DNA from: Ruminococcus sp.
GTDB lineage: Bacteria; Bacillota; Clostridia; Oscillospirales; Ruminococcaceae
Assembly: GCA_021200215.1 (NCBI GenBank)
Contig: JAJQGV010000084.1
Location: forward strand, 1,000 to 33,670
Direction: 5' to 3'
Length of the DNA stretch: 32,671 nt
How positions within the stretch are numbered: the stretch's first letter is position 1; each line of letters begins with the position of its first letter. Under the pieces are notes generated by a model. That model did no database searches and had not been told where the DNA came from. It saw nothing but the letters and a program-made list of their open reading frames with translations. This document shows positions 7,072 to 15,968 of the stretch, one piece after another. The position numbers and the translations under genes were made by a program.

Positions 7072-8394
7072 ATGTGGAAAAAAGTTATATTAACACTCTC
7101 TGCAATAACGTGCGTATTCATGAGTACTTCTTGTTCAAGCGATTCAACTTCGCTAGACTACAATCCATATGAGGAATACACCATTAGTATATCGTGGTGG
7201 GGTGGCGATGAACGTCATGAGGCTACTGAGAAAGCTATAGAACTATTTGAAGAAAAATATCCTAACATACACGTTGATGTGGATTACGGTAGCTGGAGTG
7301 GTTGGAGTGACAAAATATTTGAAGAGTACGAAACGGGTACTTGTACAGATGTTATTCAAGTAAACTACGATTGGTTAGTTACACTGTCGTATGATGGCTC
7401 AGGATTCTACGATTTGGAATCTTTAAGTGAATACATAGAACTAGATAACTTTAGTAGCAGTGTATTAGAGTTTGGCAGAAGAAACGGTATCCTTAACGTT
7501 ATACCTGCATCTATAACTGGTAGATGTTTATTCTATAATACTAGCACCTACGAAAAAGCAGGTGTTGTTGAATTACCTAAAACTTGGGACGACCTCTTTG
7601 ATATCGCTCCCGCCTTTAATGAGATTGACAGTTATCCCCTTAATGCAGATGACAACACTGGATTCACTGCGTGGTACATAGCTCTAGCCTATGAACAACA
7701 AAAGACTGGCAAGGAATTTATAACGGCAAACGGTGAAATAGGCTTTACTGTAGACGATATAGCCGATGCTCTACAGTTCTACAAAGACCTTCAAGATGCA
7801 GGCGTGGTAAGAAGTATAGCTGAAATAACTGAACAAGATGGCGATGATGACCTATATAATACTATCGCTTGGACTAGTGGTACTATTGGTGGTATTGCTG
7901 AATGGGGTAGTTCTATATCTAAGTATCAAGCAACCTTAGAAGATTCAAATAGCTTAGTTATGGGTGACTTCCTTACTATGGATAACGCTCTAAACTCTGG
8001 TTGGATGTACAAACCCTCTCTACTATTTGCTATCAATAAAGATACTGAATACCCTGTACAATCGGCTATGTTACTAAACTTTCTATACAATGACCCCGAT
8101 GGTGTAGAGGCTTTAGGAACTACTAGAGGTATACCTGTATCCTCTAGTGCCTTAGAAACTCTTGAGGGCTTAAACCTACTAAATGACAATGACATAACCT
8201 ATGCATCTAATAACTTAGTACTAGATAGTAACCTTATCTTAATTAGTCCTTATTTAGAGAACTCCGATATGCAGACTTTCTACAATGATGCTATTAAAGC
8301 AGTATCCTTAGAGTTGCTTACTCCTACAGAGGCAGCAGAAAGTATGTATGCTAACATAATCTACACTTTAGATAGTTTAAAAGAAGGGAAGTAA
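7072..8394 (+). CDS. Extracellular solute-binding lipoprotein (family 1, sugar type)
   Basis: Surface lipoprotein predicted to bind an oligosaccharide or sugar. Of its 440 residues, 1-20 are a lipoprotein signal with lipobox STSC and Cys21 as the acylation site. The mature protein begins ISISWWGGDERHEATEKAIELFEEKYP, the typical opening of family-1 sugar-binding proteins, and continues with the bilobal pattern to the C-terminus. No permease or ATPase gene is adjacent, which is unusual for an ABC substrate-binding protein. Instead a membrane signalling gene starts 5 bases later, with its ribosome site overlapping this gene's end, so the two are translationally close. A role as ligand sensor rather than transport component is inferred; an unlinked permease remains possible. 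Confidence 0.88.
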   Translation: MWKKVILTLSAITCVFMSTSCSSDSTSLDYNPYEEYTISISWWGGDERHEATEKAIELFEEKYPNIHVDVDYGSWSGWSDKIFEEYETGTCTDVIQVNYDWLVTLSYDGSGFYDLESLSEYIELDNFSSSVLEFGRRNGILNVIPASITGRCLFYNTSTYEKAGVVELPKTWDDLFDIAPAFNEIDSYPLNADDNTGFTAWYIALAYEQQKTGKEFITANGEIGFTVDDIADALQFYKDLQDAGVVRSIAEITEQDGDDDLYNTIAWTSGTIGGIAEWGSSISKYQATLEDSNSLVMGDFLTMDNALNSGWMYKPSLLFAINKDTEYPVQSAMLLNFLYNDPDGVEALGTTRGIPVSSSALETLEGLNLLNDNDITYASNNLVLDSNLILISPYLENSDMQTFYNDAIKAVSLELLTPTEAAESMYANIIYTLDSLKEGK

Positions 8395-8399
8395 TTAAT

Positions 8400-9770
8400 A
8401 TGAGAAAATCATTAAAGGTTAAGTTTGCGGTATCATTTTCACTTATGATATTCGTTGCATTGTTCATGTTTACAGCTTGTTTGTATACCTATAACGTATC
8501 TATACCAAGAATAACAAAGTATACCAACTCTCTATCTGAACTGAATGAGTTCCGTTCTAACTTTGAAGAGTTTAACAGCACAATAGAAGAATATCTAAGT
8601 GGTTCTTCTACCGATTTGGAAACTTGTGAGGAGTTAAGTCAAACACTAAAAGGTCTATGGGAAAACATAGACACTGAATATGCAAACTCTGATGATGAAG
8701 TTCAAGCATCATTAGTTAAATCTATAACCTTAATCTATACAACGTACATAGACCAAATTCAAGTTTTAATAGAAATGGAAAATCAAACCGAGGCTTTACA
8801 GCAATACACAAACCTTTACTCAGATAACAGAATCCAGATTGAAAACAACCTCGAAAAATTAATAGCCTATAACTACAAGATTAGCTCTGCTAACTTAGAT
8901 GAAACTTACGATAGAGTACAGATGTTCCAAATATTAGTAATAGGTTCATTTACAATACTATTCCTAATTATAGTTACACTATTTAGAATGATTCTAAAAG
9001 ACGTTGTTAAGCCTATACAACAGTTAGCTAGACAATCTCAACAGATAGCAAACTATGACTTCGATGTTGAAAACGTTAAAGTAAGAACTAAAGATGAGAT
9101 TGCTTCATTAGTATCTATGTTTAATCACATGAGGGAAAAATTACAGCTTATGTTTAACTCTAACATTAAAAGCTTACAGATGGCTGAAGAATTAATGGTT
9201 CAGATTCAAGGCAACGAGGAACTTGAAAAGTATGTAGAGTATCAAAAAGATTTAAACGATGAGATTTTTAAAGAAGCTAACGTTGACCATCTAACCAATC
9301 TAATGAATCAAAATGCCTTTATACACTGTACCGATGAGAACATTAGGTCTATAGATAAAAATGAACTATGTGCATTATTTGTACTAGATATAGATAACTT
9401 TAAATCGATAGATGCAACACTCGGTGAAGGTGCAGACGAAGTATTAAAGTATACTGCTAATGAAATGAACAAGGCTTTTAAAGATTGTGGCTTTATAGCT
9501 AGATGGAATCGTGATGTGTTTGTAGGATTTATATCGGGGTTACCTAATGAAGAGTTTCCATATCAAAAGTGTAAAGAGTTAAACTCTGCTATGAACATTC
9601 ACTTTAGATATAAAAAGAAGTTCCACCCAATATCTGCAAGTATAGGAGTATGCCTATGCACTAACCCCTTAAACTGTGAGAATATGTTCCAAATCGCTCA
9701 AGAAGAAGTACGCAACGTAAAGGGTGCTGGTAAGAACGGATATCATGTTAGGTCACTACTTGAAGTATAG
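8400..9770 (+). CDS. Membrane receptor with HAMP and degenerate GGDEF domain
   Basis: Signalling protein of 456 residues. TM1 is about residues 9-31, an extracellular helical sensor 32-175, TM2 about 176-197, HAMP about 198-252 (PIQQLARQSQQIANYDF), a short coiled coil, and a GGDEF-type domain about 290-452. The domain keeps DHLTNLMNQNAF (296-307) and the first metal site LDIDNFK (329-335), but the signature GGDEF reads NRDVF (370-374), and there is no RxxD inhibitory site. Diguanylate cyclase activity is therefore unlikely; it may bind GTP or relay a conformational signal. Lying directly after a sugar-binding lipoprotein, it probably reads that protein's ligand state. The domain calls are firm, the function inferred. 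Confidence 0.85.
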   Translation: MRKSLKVKFAVSFSLMIFVALFMFTACLYTYNVSIPRITKYTNSLSELNEFRSNFEEFNSTIEEYLSGSSTDLETCEELSQTLKGLWENIDTEYANSDDEVQASLVKSITLIYTTYIDQIQVLIEMENQTEALQQYTNLYSDNRIQIENNLEKLIAYNYKISSANLDETYDRVQMFQILVIGSFTILFLIIVTLFRMILKDVVKPIQQLARQSQQIANYDFDVENVKVRTKDEIASLVSMFNHMREKLQLMFNSNIKSLQMAEELMVQIQGNEELEKYVEYQKDLNDEIFKEANVDHLTNLMNQNAFIHCTDENIRSIDKNELCALFVLDIDNFKSIDATLGEGADEVLKYTANEMNKAFKDCGFIARWNRDVFVGFISGLPNEEFPYQKCKELNSAMNIHFRYKKKFHPISASIGVCLCTNPLNCENMFQIAQEEVRNVKGAGKNGYHVRSLLEV

Positions 9771-9780
9771 ACGAAAAGTA

Positions 9781-9819
9781 AAAGGAACGCTCAAAATTAG
9801 AGCGTTCCTTTAATTTTTT
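9781..9819. terminator. Bidirectional terminator between the GGDEF and flavodoxin genes
   Basis: AAAGGAACGCTC (9781-9792) pairs perfectly with GAGCGTTCCTTT (9800-9811), followed by AATTTTTT on the plus strand and a U-rich stretch on the minus strand. Confidence 0.88.
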
Positions 9820-9841
9820 AAAAGTATGTTAAATTAGTTGC

Positions 9842-10267
9842 TTATGCTAGTAAAGATTTAGCTAGGTCTACAAGTTCAACCTCGGTATCAGAAGTAGGCT
9901 CACCACAACAGATAACGGCATCATGGGTAACTATAGCACCATCAGATATGCAAGTATCCGTCCAAGTTCTAATCCATTCACCATCGCCCCAACCGTAAGA
10001 GCCAAATAGAGATATCTTTTTACCGTTCAACTTAGATTCGCAATCATTGAACATAGGTAAAAATTCAGAATCTTCTAACTCTTCAGCACCCATAGCAGGA
10101 CAACCGAATGCTATTGCAGAGTAATCATCTACTAGGTTAGCAGAGAACTCACTAGCATTGAATAGTTTAGCCTCACCACCATTAGAATTAACTCCATTAA
10201 ATATTATATTTGCCATACTTTCGGTATTACCAGTACCACTCCAAAATACTATAGCAACGTTATTCAT
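9842..10267 (-). CDS. Flavodoxin, short-chain
   Basis: Small FMN-binding electron carrier of the cytoplasm that can replace ferredoxin when iron is scarce. The 141-residue protein has the phosphate-binding loop WSGTGNTESMA near the N-terminus, the isoalloxazine-contact segments GCPAMGAEELED and SYGWGDGEW, and the normal short-flavodoxin length. AGGAGGT precedes the ATG by 7 bases. It is the second gene of an operon with DUF3793, 21 bases apart, whose promoter is flanked by two predicted operators; iron-linked control would fit flavodoxin well. It ends at a shared bidirectional terminator. Confidence 0.93.
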   Translation of the reverse strand: MNNVAIVFWSGTGNTESMANIIFNGVNSNGGEAKLFNASEFSANLVDDYSAIAFGCPAMGAEELEDSEFLPMFNDCESKLNGKKISLFGSYGWGDGEWIRTWTDTCISDGAIVTHDAVICCGEPTSDTEVELVDLAKSLLA

Positions 10268-10288
10268 AAAAAATACCTCCTAAAAAAA

Positions 10289-10837
10289 TCATATTGCTAC
10301 GGTCAATCGCTTAATAGATGTTCCTTCGCTAAACAATCTTTTATATACGTTGGTACACTTTTTAAACCTTTGAAAAGTCTTTAAAGCCTCGTTCTTGTTA
10401 TGATACACCTTCCAATAGCCACAACATTCACAGTTTTTACCGCAATTTTCTATAAAACTTATAACATCGGGCAATGGATATCCTAAGAACACTCCCACTT
10501 CGTGAGGACATGGCATAGATTTAAAGTTACTCTTTAGAGTCTGTATGCTACTAGATATACTAAAGTCAGAATATCCACAACTAGATAAGAACTCTTGAAC
10601 CTCAGCGTTACCAAGGATTTCATTAAGTTGTTTTTCTCTAAACATATATATCAGTGCAGACTTTTCATTGTACGTGATAATCTCTAAATATACTCCCTTT
10701 TGGTTCAACCATAGATTTTCATGCCTCACAATGGAGTACATACTATCGATAGTACTATATGTGTACCTAAATAGACTAGCAACCTTTAACGATGCTAACG
10801 TCGGTGAACAGTATTCTATAAAAGATTCTCTAAGCAT
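10289..10837 (-). CDS. DUF3793 family protein
   Basis: Cytoplasmic protein of 182 residues with the DUF3793 hallmarks CPHEVGVFLGYPLPDVISFI and CGYWKVYHNKNEALKTFQRF, plus several cysteines in the C-terminal half (CGKNCECCGYW and a later KKCT) that could bind metal or a cluster. The biochemical function is not known. It precedes a flavodoxin gene in one transcript, a pairing I recall from other clostridia, and carries two operators around its promoter. GAAAGAGG lies about 9 bases before ATG 10837. Confidence 0.82.
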   Translation of the reverse strand: MLRESFIEYCSPTLASLKVASLFRYTYSTIDSMYSIVRHENLWLNQKGVYLEIITYNEKSALIYMFREKQLNEILGNAEVQEFLSSCGYSDFSISSSIQTLKSNFKSMPCPHEVGVFLGYPLPDVISFIENCGKNCECCGYWKVYHNKNEALKTFQRFKKCTNVYKRLFSEGTSIKRLTVAI

Positions 10838-10869
10838 ATGTATTGACCTCTTTCAATTGTAGATATTCG

Positions 10870-10885
10870 GTAAGCGTATGCTAAC
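10870..10885. promoter_or_regulatory. Predicted DtxR-like operator, site C
   Basis: GTAAGC-GTAT-GCTAAC, one mismatch between arms, with an additional outer G-C pair. It lies downstream of the transcription start of the DUF3793-flavodoxin promoter, where a bound repressor would block elongation or initiation. Confidence 0.62.
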
Positions 10886-10901
10886 CTCTTCTATGGTTGA
10901 T

Positions 10902-10930
10902 ATAATATCATAGTTTGAAAGCGTTGTCAA
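10902..10930 (-). promoter_or_regulatory. Promoter of the DUF3793-flavodoxin operon
   Basis: On the minus strand TTGACA (10925-10930), 17-base spacer, TATTAT (10902-10907). It is sandwiched between operators C and D. Confidence 0.85.
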
Positions 10931-10932
10931 AT

Positions 10933-10952
10933 TAGTTAGCTTATGCTAACTA
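10933..10952. promoter_or_regulatory. Predicted DtxR-like operator, site D
   Basis: Perfect 8-base arms TAGTTAGC / GCTAACTA around TTAT. The core consensus ends 4 bases before the TTGACA box on the minus strand, the same geometry as site A. Confidence 0.75.
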
Positions 10953-10984
10953 TAAAATATCTAAGATATTTTACTCCATATACC

Positions 10985-11013
10985 TTGACTTTTTTCGATT
11001 ACTATGCTATAAT
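10985..11013 (+). promoter_or_regulatory. Promoter of tRNA-Ser
   Basis: TTGACT (10985-10990), 17-base spacer, TATAAT (11008-11013), ending 10 bases before the tRNA. Confidence 0.85.
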
Positions 11014-11023
11014 AGTTATCGTT

Positions 11024-11109
11024 GGAAACGTAGCGAAGTGGTCATAACGCAAACGACTCGAAATCGTTCTATGTGAAAGCATACGTGGGTTCGAATCCCA
11101 CCGTTTCCG
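11024..11109 (+). tRNA. tRNA-Ser(CGA)
   Basis: 86-base serine tRNA. Acceptor GGAAACG / CGTTTCC (11024-11030, 11102-11108) with discriminator G. The anticodon loop CTCGAAA lies between AACGA and TCGTT and gives anticodon CGA, reading UCG. A long variable arm (TATG / CATA) is typical of serine, and the T arm is GTGGG-TTCGAAT-CCCAC. CCA is not encoded. Confidence 0.95.
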
Positions 11110-11128
11110 TTTTTTAATATATCATAAC

Positions 11129-11158
11129 ACCGTGTATCACGTAGGTACACGGTTTTTT
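11129..11158 (+). terminator. Terminator downstream of tRNA-Ser
   Basis: ACCGTGTA / TACACGGT stem (11129-11136, 11146-11153) with a 9-base loop, followed by TTTTT. Confidence 0.85.
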
Positions 11159-11269
11159 CATTCTAGCATAAGGTTCAGTTTTAGGGTTGGGAACAGTTTG
11201 CGACAGAGTCGCAACACCCTCTATACTATCTACTATATTATTATCTATATTATTATTTATATTATTATG

Positions 11270-11371
11270 TCCAATTTTTTGACTACTCTCATCTAAATTT
11301 TGTACCACTTCTAATCCAATTTTTTGACTATCCCCTCTAAGATTTTAACTAATGGTCTAAAGTTTTGACCA
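11270..11371. repeat. Degenerate short tandem repeats in the tRNA-Ser / pectate lyase gap
   Basis: TCCAATTTTTTGACTA occurs twice, 45 bases apart (11270-11285, 11315-11330). Related units beginning TCTAA follow at intervals of about 20-23 bases. Just before lies an AT-rich run of TATTATTAT-type repeats (about 11230-11268). The 11159-11380 stretch has no gene I can support. Confidence 0.5.
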
Positions 11372-11381
11372 TCTAAGGCAC

Positions 11382-11423
11382 AAAAAAAGATTCCCCTATG
11401 TTACATAATAAACATAGGGGAAT
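11382..11423 (-). terminator. Terminator of the pectate lyase gene
   Basis: 13-bp perfect stem (11390-11402 with 11411-11423) around an 8-base loop; on the minus strand it is followed by CTTTTTTTG. Confidence 0.9.
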
Positions 11424-11454
11424 TCGGCGAAATATTAATGTGAAATACTAAAAA

Positions 11455-14400
11455 CTAAAACTCATCTATTAGACCTAAGAGATATTTCTTAACTAAGAGT
11501 AGGTCATTACTCTTGACATCACCGTCAACATTCACATCAGCGTTGACGAGTTCTTGTCCTGAAAGGTCATCTAAACCTAGTAGATACTTTTTAAGTAGTA
11601 ATAGGTCATTGCTCTTAATACTGCCATCGACGTTTACATCGCCAAGTAGAGTTTCACCAGATACAGAAGCACCACTAGTACTAGAGGTACTAGAAGTATC
11701 ATCGCCCTCACTAGTAATGCTAGGGTCGGTGCTAGTGTTAGAGTTATCGGTATTGTCATCTGTAGTAGTAACGGTATCAGATACTAGTGAATCGTCACCT
11801 TGAGGGACATCAAAGGATTCTCCTGTGTAGTCTACTAAGTCAGCACCCAACTCACCAAGTGAACTGTCGCTTATAAGTTGCATAAAGCCTTGAGTATTAA
11901 TAGAGCCGTCAGCATTTCTCCAAAGGGTATGGAAGTCCTCGCCCATCTCTGGAGCGATTACGCTAACGAAATCGCTATCGGATAGAGTAACCTCTTCACC
12001 GCCCTTGTATCCGTTTTCAACGTCTACCTTGTCGGTAACCTTTAGGAACTTAGCGTTGTAGTAGATGGAATTTTCCATAGTACCAACGAACTTATCATTA
12101 GATACACTAACTGCACTAGCATTGTTATATGAAAGTATACCACTAAAATCGCAACCATCATCGGTACAACGATAGCATGAGAAGTTAGGCTTACCATCAC
12201 CGCCGACATCGTTATTAAATGATGTACAGTTGGTCAAGCTTTCAAGGTTAGGATTGTTATTGTCGGTAAATCCACAATGTAGATTTTCAAAAGCTAAGCA
12301 GTTTACAACCACATGAGCAGTACCCACACCCGAACCACCTAATTTAAATCCGTTGCCGTCACAATCACCATAGCCACGACCATCTTCAGTGTAGCCGTTA
12401 CGGAAAGCTATACAATTCTGTATAGTTACCACACCTATAGAGCCAGTTTCTGTCTTAGCGAATAAATCCCAACCGTCATCAGAGTTGTTGTAAGCCATGC
12501 AACCATCGAACACATTGCCCTCACCGCAAGTTAATTTAGCAGCGAAACCGTCGGCATTTTCCATAGTAGCGTCATCGCAGTTATTCTTAGATGTACAGTT
12601 TAAGATTAAATTATTGCTAGGCCAAAGGTCTATAGTATCGGCACTAGTATTGTAACGTGATATCTGTAGACCTGTATCTTGATTGTTGTTAAAGACCATC
12701 ATTTGGATAACGTTGTTGTTACCAGATAGTAACATACCGTTATCACCAGCCTTAGTAATTTCAAAGCCATAGAAGTGCCAATAGTCGCCATCTAATACCA
12801 CACCTCTGTTAGAGCCATCAACTTCCATAGCAGAGAAATCCCAAACTACACTGCCAGTATTTTCAGGATAAGCCATAATAGTCTTGTAAGCATCTGCAGT
12901 ACCGCAGTTATCCTCGTCTATGAGTATAGTTTCACTGAAATTGTAAGTACCATCTAGTAGGTAGATAACTCCACCCGCTTGAACTTGCGAGATAGCATTT
13001 AATACAGAAGTTGGAGTATCTATAGTAGAGCCATCGCCAGTACCATTAGGAGAACAGTATATAGCATCTGCGACTACAGATGGTATAGTTGATACGCCAG
13101 TACTTGTAGAGGTATCACTAGAAGATGGTTCATCGGTGGTGGTAGGGGGTGCAGTAGTTACAGAGGTTTCAGTTGCAGAACTAGTATCACCAGTAGCCAT
13201 ATAGAATAGATTACCACTATCGCCCTTAGTGATAGTATGCGAACCTGCAGTTATTGGAATAGATGTAACTCCGCTAGAATCGAGAGTAACGCTTTCACCG
13301 TCAATATTTATATAAGTAGCAGTATTAGTAACCAATAATAGAGTAGTATCAGAAGATGCAGTAAAGGTTATAGAGGTTGAACTTTCTAACTTTAAGCATT
13401 GAGTTAAGGTTAAGCCATCGTACTCCATAGTGCCTTTACTTGTGGATAGATTACCCGTAATAGTATAATACGTACTAGATGTACCATCGGTAGTAAAGTT
13501 ATGAACGTTTCCACCACTAACTGATGGAGTATCTGTAGTATTGCCATCACTAGTAGTAGTTGTTGTGGTGGTGGTAGTGGTATCGGTACTAGGGATTGTA
13601 GATGTAAAGTTTCCACTACCTATAGCTACTACACTACTTTCATAGGCTAAAAGTTGATTCATTAAATCAGTATTTACTGCATAACTAGAATCGTCCACGG
13701 AATCATCGAAATCAAAATCGAAATCGCCACCATTTAAACGACCTGCCTTAGACATTACTATACTAGGAACGTCCTCGGCATCGTCTGGGGTGTAATCATA
13801 CATAATGGTGTCATCGGTATCGAAGTTACTGTAAGTTTTTCCGCCCTGTTTAGCCGTAACGGTAGATGGAACTTGCTCATCTCTTGAGGAAGCCTCATAA
13901 GCATCGAACTCCACGCTATCCTCTTGATAGGTTATGTAGGATTCTTGACCCTCCATATAGTTACCATAAGATTTAATAATACCACCGTTTTCACTAGAGA
14001 AAGTACCGCTACCATCATCACTGCATAGAATATCTGAACCTTGCATAGAGCTTAACATTGGGAATCTACAATTTCTGAAGTAGTTATTTTCAACGAAAGC
14101 CTCGGAATTTAAGGCAGCACCTACACCGTACTTAGAGTTGCCATCGTAGTAGTTGTTGTATATGTGAACGGACATAGTTCTAATTCTAGGGTGTCTGCTG
14201 TCGGAATGGTCGAACCAGTTATGGTGATAAGTAATCCAGTTTTCACCACTTTCAGACTTCATACCACATAGTGACATCTTTCCGCTATCCCAAAAGTGAT
14301 TATACGATATAGTAATGTATTGGGAATCATCTTTCAAATCCATAGAGCCATCGCCCTTAGCTTGGTCGGAGTCACTACCAGCCTCACCATAGAAGATATC

Positions 14401-15270
14401 ATTGTCATGAATCCAAACGTTCACGCTTTCTTTTAAAGTTATGCCGTCACCATCTGAGCCACCGCCCCAAAGCATAAGACCTAAGTTTCTAAACTCTATG
14501 CTATTGCACTTAAACGCAGCAAGACCAGCACCATATAAGGTAGCATCTTCGCCGATACCCTCAATGGTAATGTTAGATGCCTCTTTAACGCCTAAAGCGT
14601 ACGCAGATGACATATCACTGCTAACTAGACCATCTAAAGTAACCGTACCTATTATACGTATACATATAGGTACACTACATTTTTTAGCTTGTTGAGTAAT
14701 GTTTGCTATACCAGTTTGAGTAGTACCGTTTATATCCATAGTTACAGTAGTTTTAGTATCTTCGGTAACGTAGAGAACTTGCGTACCAGATTTTAGAGTA
14801 CCATCGTTATTATATGCACCAACGCCATTAGTACCATTTGGAGAGTTTTCAGAAAATGCAAAACCGCTTCTGTCATAAGATGTTACAGTAACGGTAGAAG
14901 TTTCAACCTCACCACTAGACTTTCCTACCACTTTTAAGGTATAAGTTCCCGCAGATATACCTACAACATCGGCACGAAAATGGTCAGAATATTGACGTAT
15001 TAGCATACTATCTATTTGAGTGTAAGAACCACTACCCGATTTATAGTATACGCTGTACTCATCGGAAGTAGAACCAGTCCATTCAACGTAAGCACCTTCT
15101 TCGTAACCAGCTACTTCGGTAACTGTGATATCTTCAACGGCATACACACTAGATGCACTTTCAAACCCATCTTGATTTATAACACTTACAGATATACCAC
15201 TAACACTGCTTACTAACAGTGCAAATGTAGTTATAAATGCAATCTTTTTCCTAAAATTAGAATCAACCAT
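11455..15270 (-). CDS. Secreted two-lyase pectinase: PL1, PL9 and dockerin
   Basis: Cellulosomal pectate lyase of 1271 residues cleaving polygalacturonate by beta-elimination. The signal peptide is about 1-45, followed by a fibronectin-like module (about 48-140). A PL1 parallel beta-helix (about 150-470) has YHHNWFDHSDSRHPRIRTMS, whose Arg-rich strand carries the catalytic Arg region. A beta-sandwich, CBM-like module of unknown specificity sits between two Thr-rich linkers. A PL9 beta-helix (about 740-1130) contains NADGFAAKLTCGEGN, which holds the family's catalytic Lys. A type I dockerin lies at about 1205-1271. The start at 15270 (MVDSNFRKK) has AGGAGG 10 bases upstream; a reading from 15342 does not. 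Its promoter is TTGATT-N17-TAAAAT. The two lyase families in one chain suggest cooperative attack on pectin. Confidence 0.92.
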   Translation of the reverse strand: MVDSNFRKKIAFITTFALLVSSVSGISVSVINQDGFESASSVYAVEDITVTEVAGYEEGAYVEWTGSTSDEYSVYYKSGSGSYTQIDSMLIRQYSDHFRADVVGISAGTYTLKVVGKSSGEVETSTVTVTSYDRSGFAFSENSPNGTNGVGAYNNDGTLKSGTQVLYVTEDTKTTVTMDINGTTQTGIANITQQAKKCSVPICIRIIGTVTLDGLVSSDMSSAYALGVKEASNITIEGIGEDATLYGAGLAAFKCNSIEFRNLGLMLWGGGSDGDGITLKESVNVWIHDNDIFYGEAGSDSDQAKGDGSMDLKDDSQYITISYNHFWDSGKMSLCGMKSESGENWITYHHNWFDHSDSRHPRIRTMSVHIYNNYYDGNSKYGVGAALNSEAFVENNYFRNCRFPMLSSMQGSDILCSDDGSGTFSSENGGIIKSYGNYMEGQESYITYQEDSVEFDAYEASSRDEQVPSTVTAKQGGKTYSNFDTDDTIMYDYTPDDAEDVPSIVMSKAGRLNGGDFDFDFDDSVDDSSYAVNTDLMNQLLAYESSVVAIGSGNFTSTIPSTDTTTTTTTTTTSDGNTTDTPSVSGGNVHNFTTDGTSSTYYTITGNLSTSKGTMEYDGLTLTQCLKLESSTSITFTASSDTTLLLVTNTATYINIDGESVTLDSSGVTSIPITAGSHTITKGDSGNLFYMATGDTSSATETSVTTAPPTTTDEPSSSDTSTSTGVSTIPSVVADAIYCSPNGTGDGSTIDTPTSVLNAISQVQAGGVIYLLDGTYNFSETILIDEDNCGTADAYKTIMAYPENTGSVVWDFSAMEVDGSNRGVVLDGDYWHFYGFEITKAGDNGMLLSGNNNVIQMMVFNNNQDTGLQISRYNTSADTIDLWPSNNLILNCTSKNNCDDATMENADGFAAKLTCGEGNVFDGCMAYNNSDDGWDLFAKTETGSIGVVTIQNCIAFRNGYTEDGRGYGDCDGNGFKLGGSGVGTAHVVVNCLAFENLHCGFTDNNNPNLESLTNCTSFNNDVGGDGKPNFSCYRCTDDGCDFSGILSYNNASAVSVSNDKFVGTMENSIYYNAKFLKVTDKVDVENGYKGGEEVTLSDSDFVSVIAPEMGEDFHTLWRNADGSINTQGFMQLISDSSLGELGADLVDYTGESFDVPQGDDSLVSDTVTTTDDNTDNSNTSTDPSITSEGDDTSSTSSTSGASVSGETLLGDVNVDGSIKSNDLLLLKKYLLGLDDLSGQELVNADVNVDGDVKSNDLLLVKKYLLGLIDEF

Positions 15271-15340
15271 CTTTAGAAAACCTCCTAAAATATAAAAAAT
15301 AATGTCGGTGTAAACTATAATAATAAAAACCCCCCACATC

Positions 15341-15369
15341 ATTTTATCACATTTTTAAAAGATAATCAA
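15341..15369 (-). promoter_or_regulatory. Promoter of the pectate lyase gene
   Basis: On the minus strand TTGATT (15364-15369), 17-base spacer, TAAAAT (15341-15346), giving a leader of about 64 bases. Confidence 0.7.
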
Positions 15370-15387
15370 TATTGGATTAAAATTTTA

Positions 15388-15420
15388 GTTAATATGTACA
15401 AAAATTTTGTTGATATTAAC
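15388..15420 (-). terminator. Probable terminator hairpin after the electron-transfer operon
   Basis: GTTAATAT / ATATTAAC outer arms and ACAAAA / TTTTGT inner arms with a 2x2 internal loop. The U-tract is weak, so termination may be partial. Confidence 0.45.
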
Positions 15421-15446
15421 CATATTAAATTAATGGGAATAGTGCA

Positions 15447-15968
15447 TCAATGAATATTAAGTTTTTTCATACTCTTAATGAAAGCTTGAACTATCAAGCC
15501 CGTAAATAGACCCGTCACTATTCCACATATTCCTAAAACTGATAGATAGTACACTACATTAAAAGAACCTAATACTATTATAGCTACTATAATCTGTCCA
15601 ACGTTGTGGAATATTCCTCCTAAGATACTAGTAAACCAAACGTTCTCACCCTTTTGAATCTTGTTAGCTAAAGCCATCACCGATAAGCTAAGCAATCCAC
15701 CCACTAAAGAGTACGCAAATGACATGAGTTGACCCGCAAACACACTCCCCAATATAACTCTAACTATAAGAACTAATAGAGCCTCTTTAGTGCTATATTG
15801 ATTTATTAAGTACAGAGTAACTATGTTAGCCAAACCCAACTTAACCCCAGGAATAGCTATAGGAATAGGAATCTGACTTTCTAGGACGAATATGGTTAAG
15901 GCTATGGCTATGAACAGAGCCAACCTAGTAATATCTTTAATATGCATATGAGTCGATTTCATCTTCAT
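15447..15968 (-). CDS. Gx transporter family membrane protein (EetB-like)
   Basis: Integral membrane protein of 173 residues with about five hydrophobic segments. It carries the Pfam Gx_transp signature around LESQIPIPIAIPGVKLGLANIVTLY, SLVGGLLSLSVM and LGGIFHNVGQIIVA. The family was once called heptaprenyl diphosphate synthase component I; in Listeria-type flavin electron-transfer loci the relative is EetB. Its start overlaps the NusG-II gene end by 32 bases, with GGAGG about 12 bases before ATG 15968; ATG 15947 is an alternative. It is the last gene of the ApbE operon. The family call is good; the role in electron export is inferred from context. Confidence 0.82.
   Translation of the reverse strand: MKMKSTHMHIKDITRLALFIAIALTIFVLESQIPIPIAIPGVKLGLANIVTLYLINQYSTKEALLVLIVRVILGSVFAGQLMSFAYSLVGGLLSLSVMALANKIQKGENVWFTSILGGIFHNVGQIIVAIIVLGSFNVVYYLSVLGICGIVTGLFTGLIVQAFIKSMKKLNIH

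Noticed and set aside
8400..9770. Active diguanylate cyclase
   Set aside because: The domain fold fits, but the signature motif reads NRDVF instead of GGDEF, so catalysis is unlikely.
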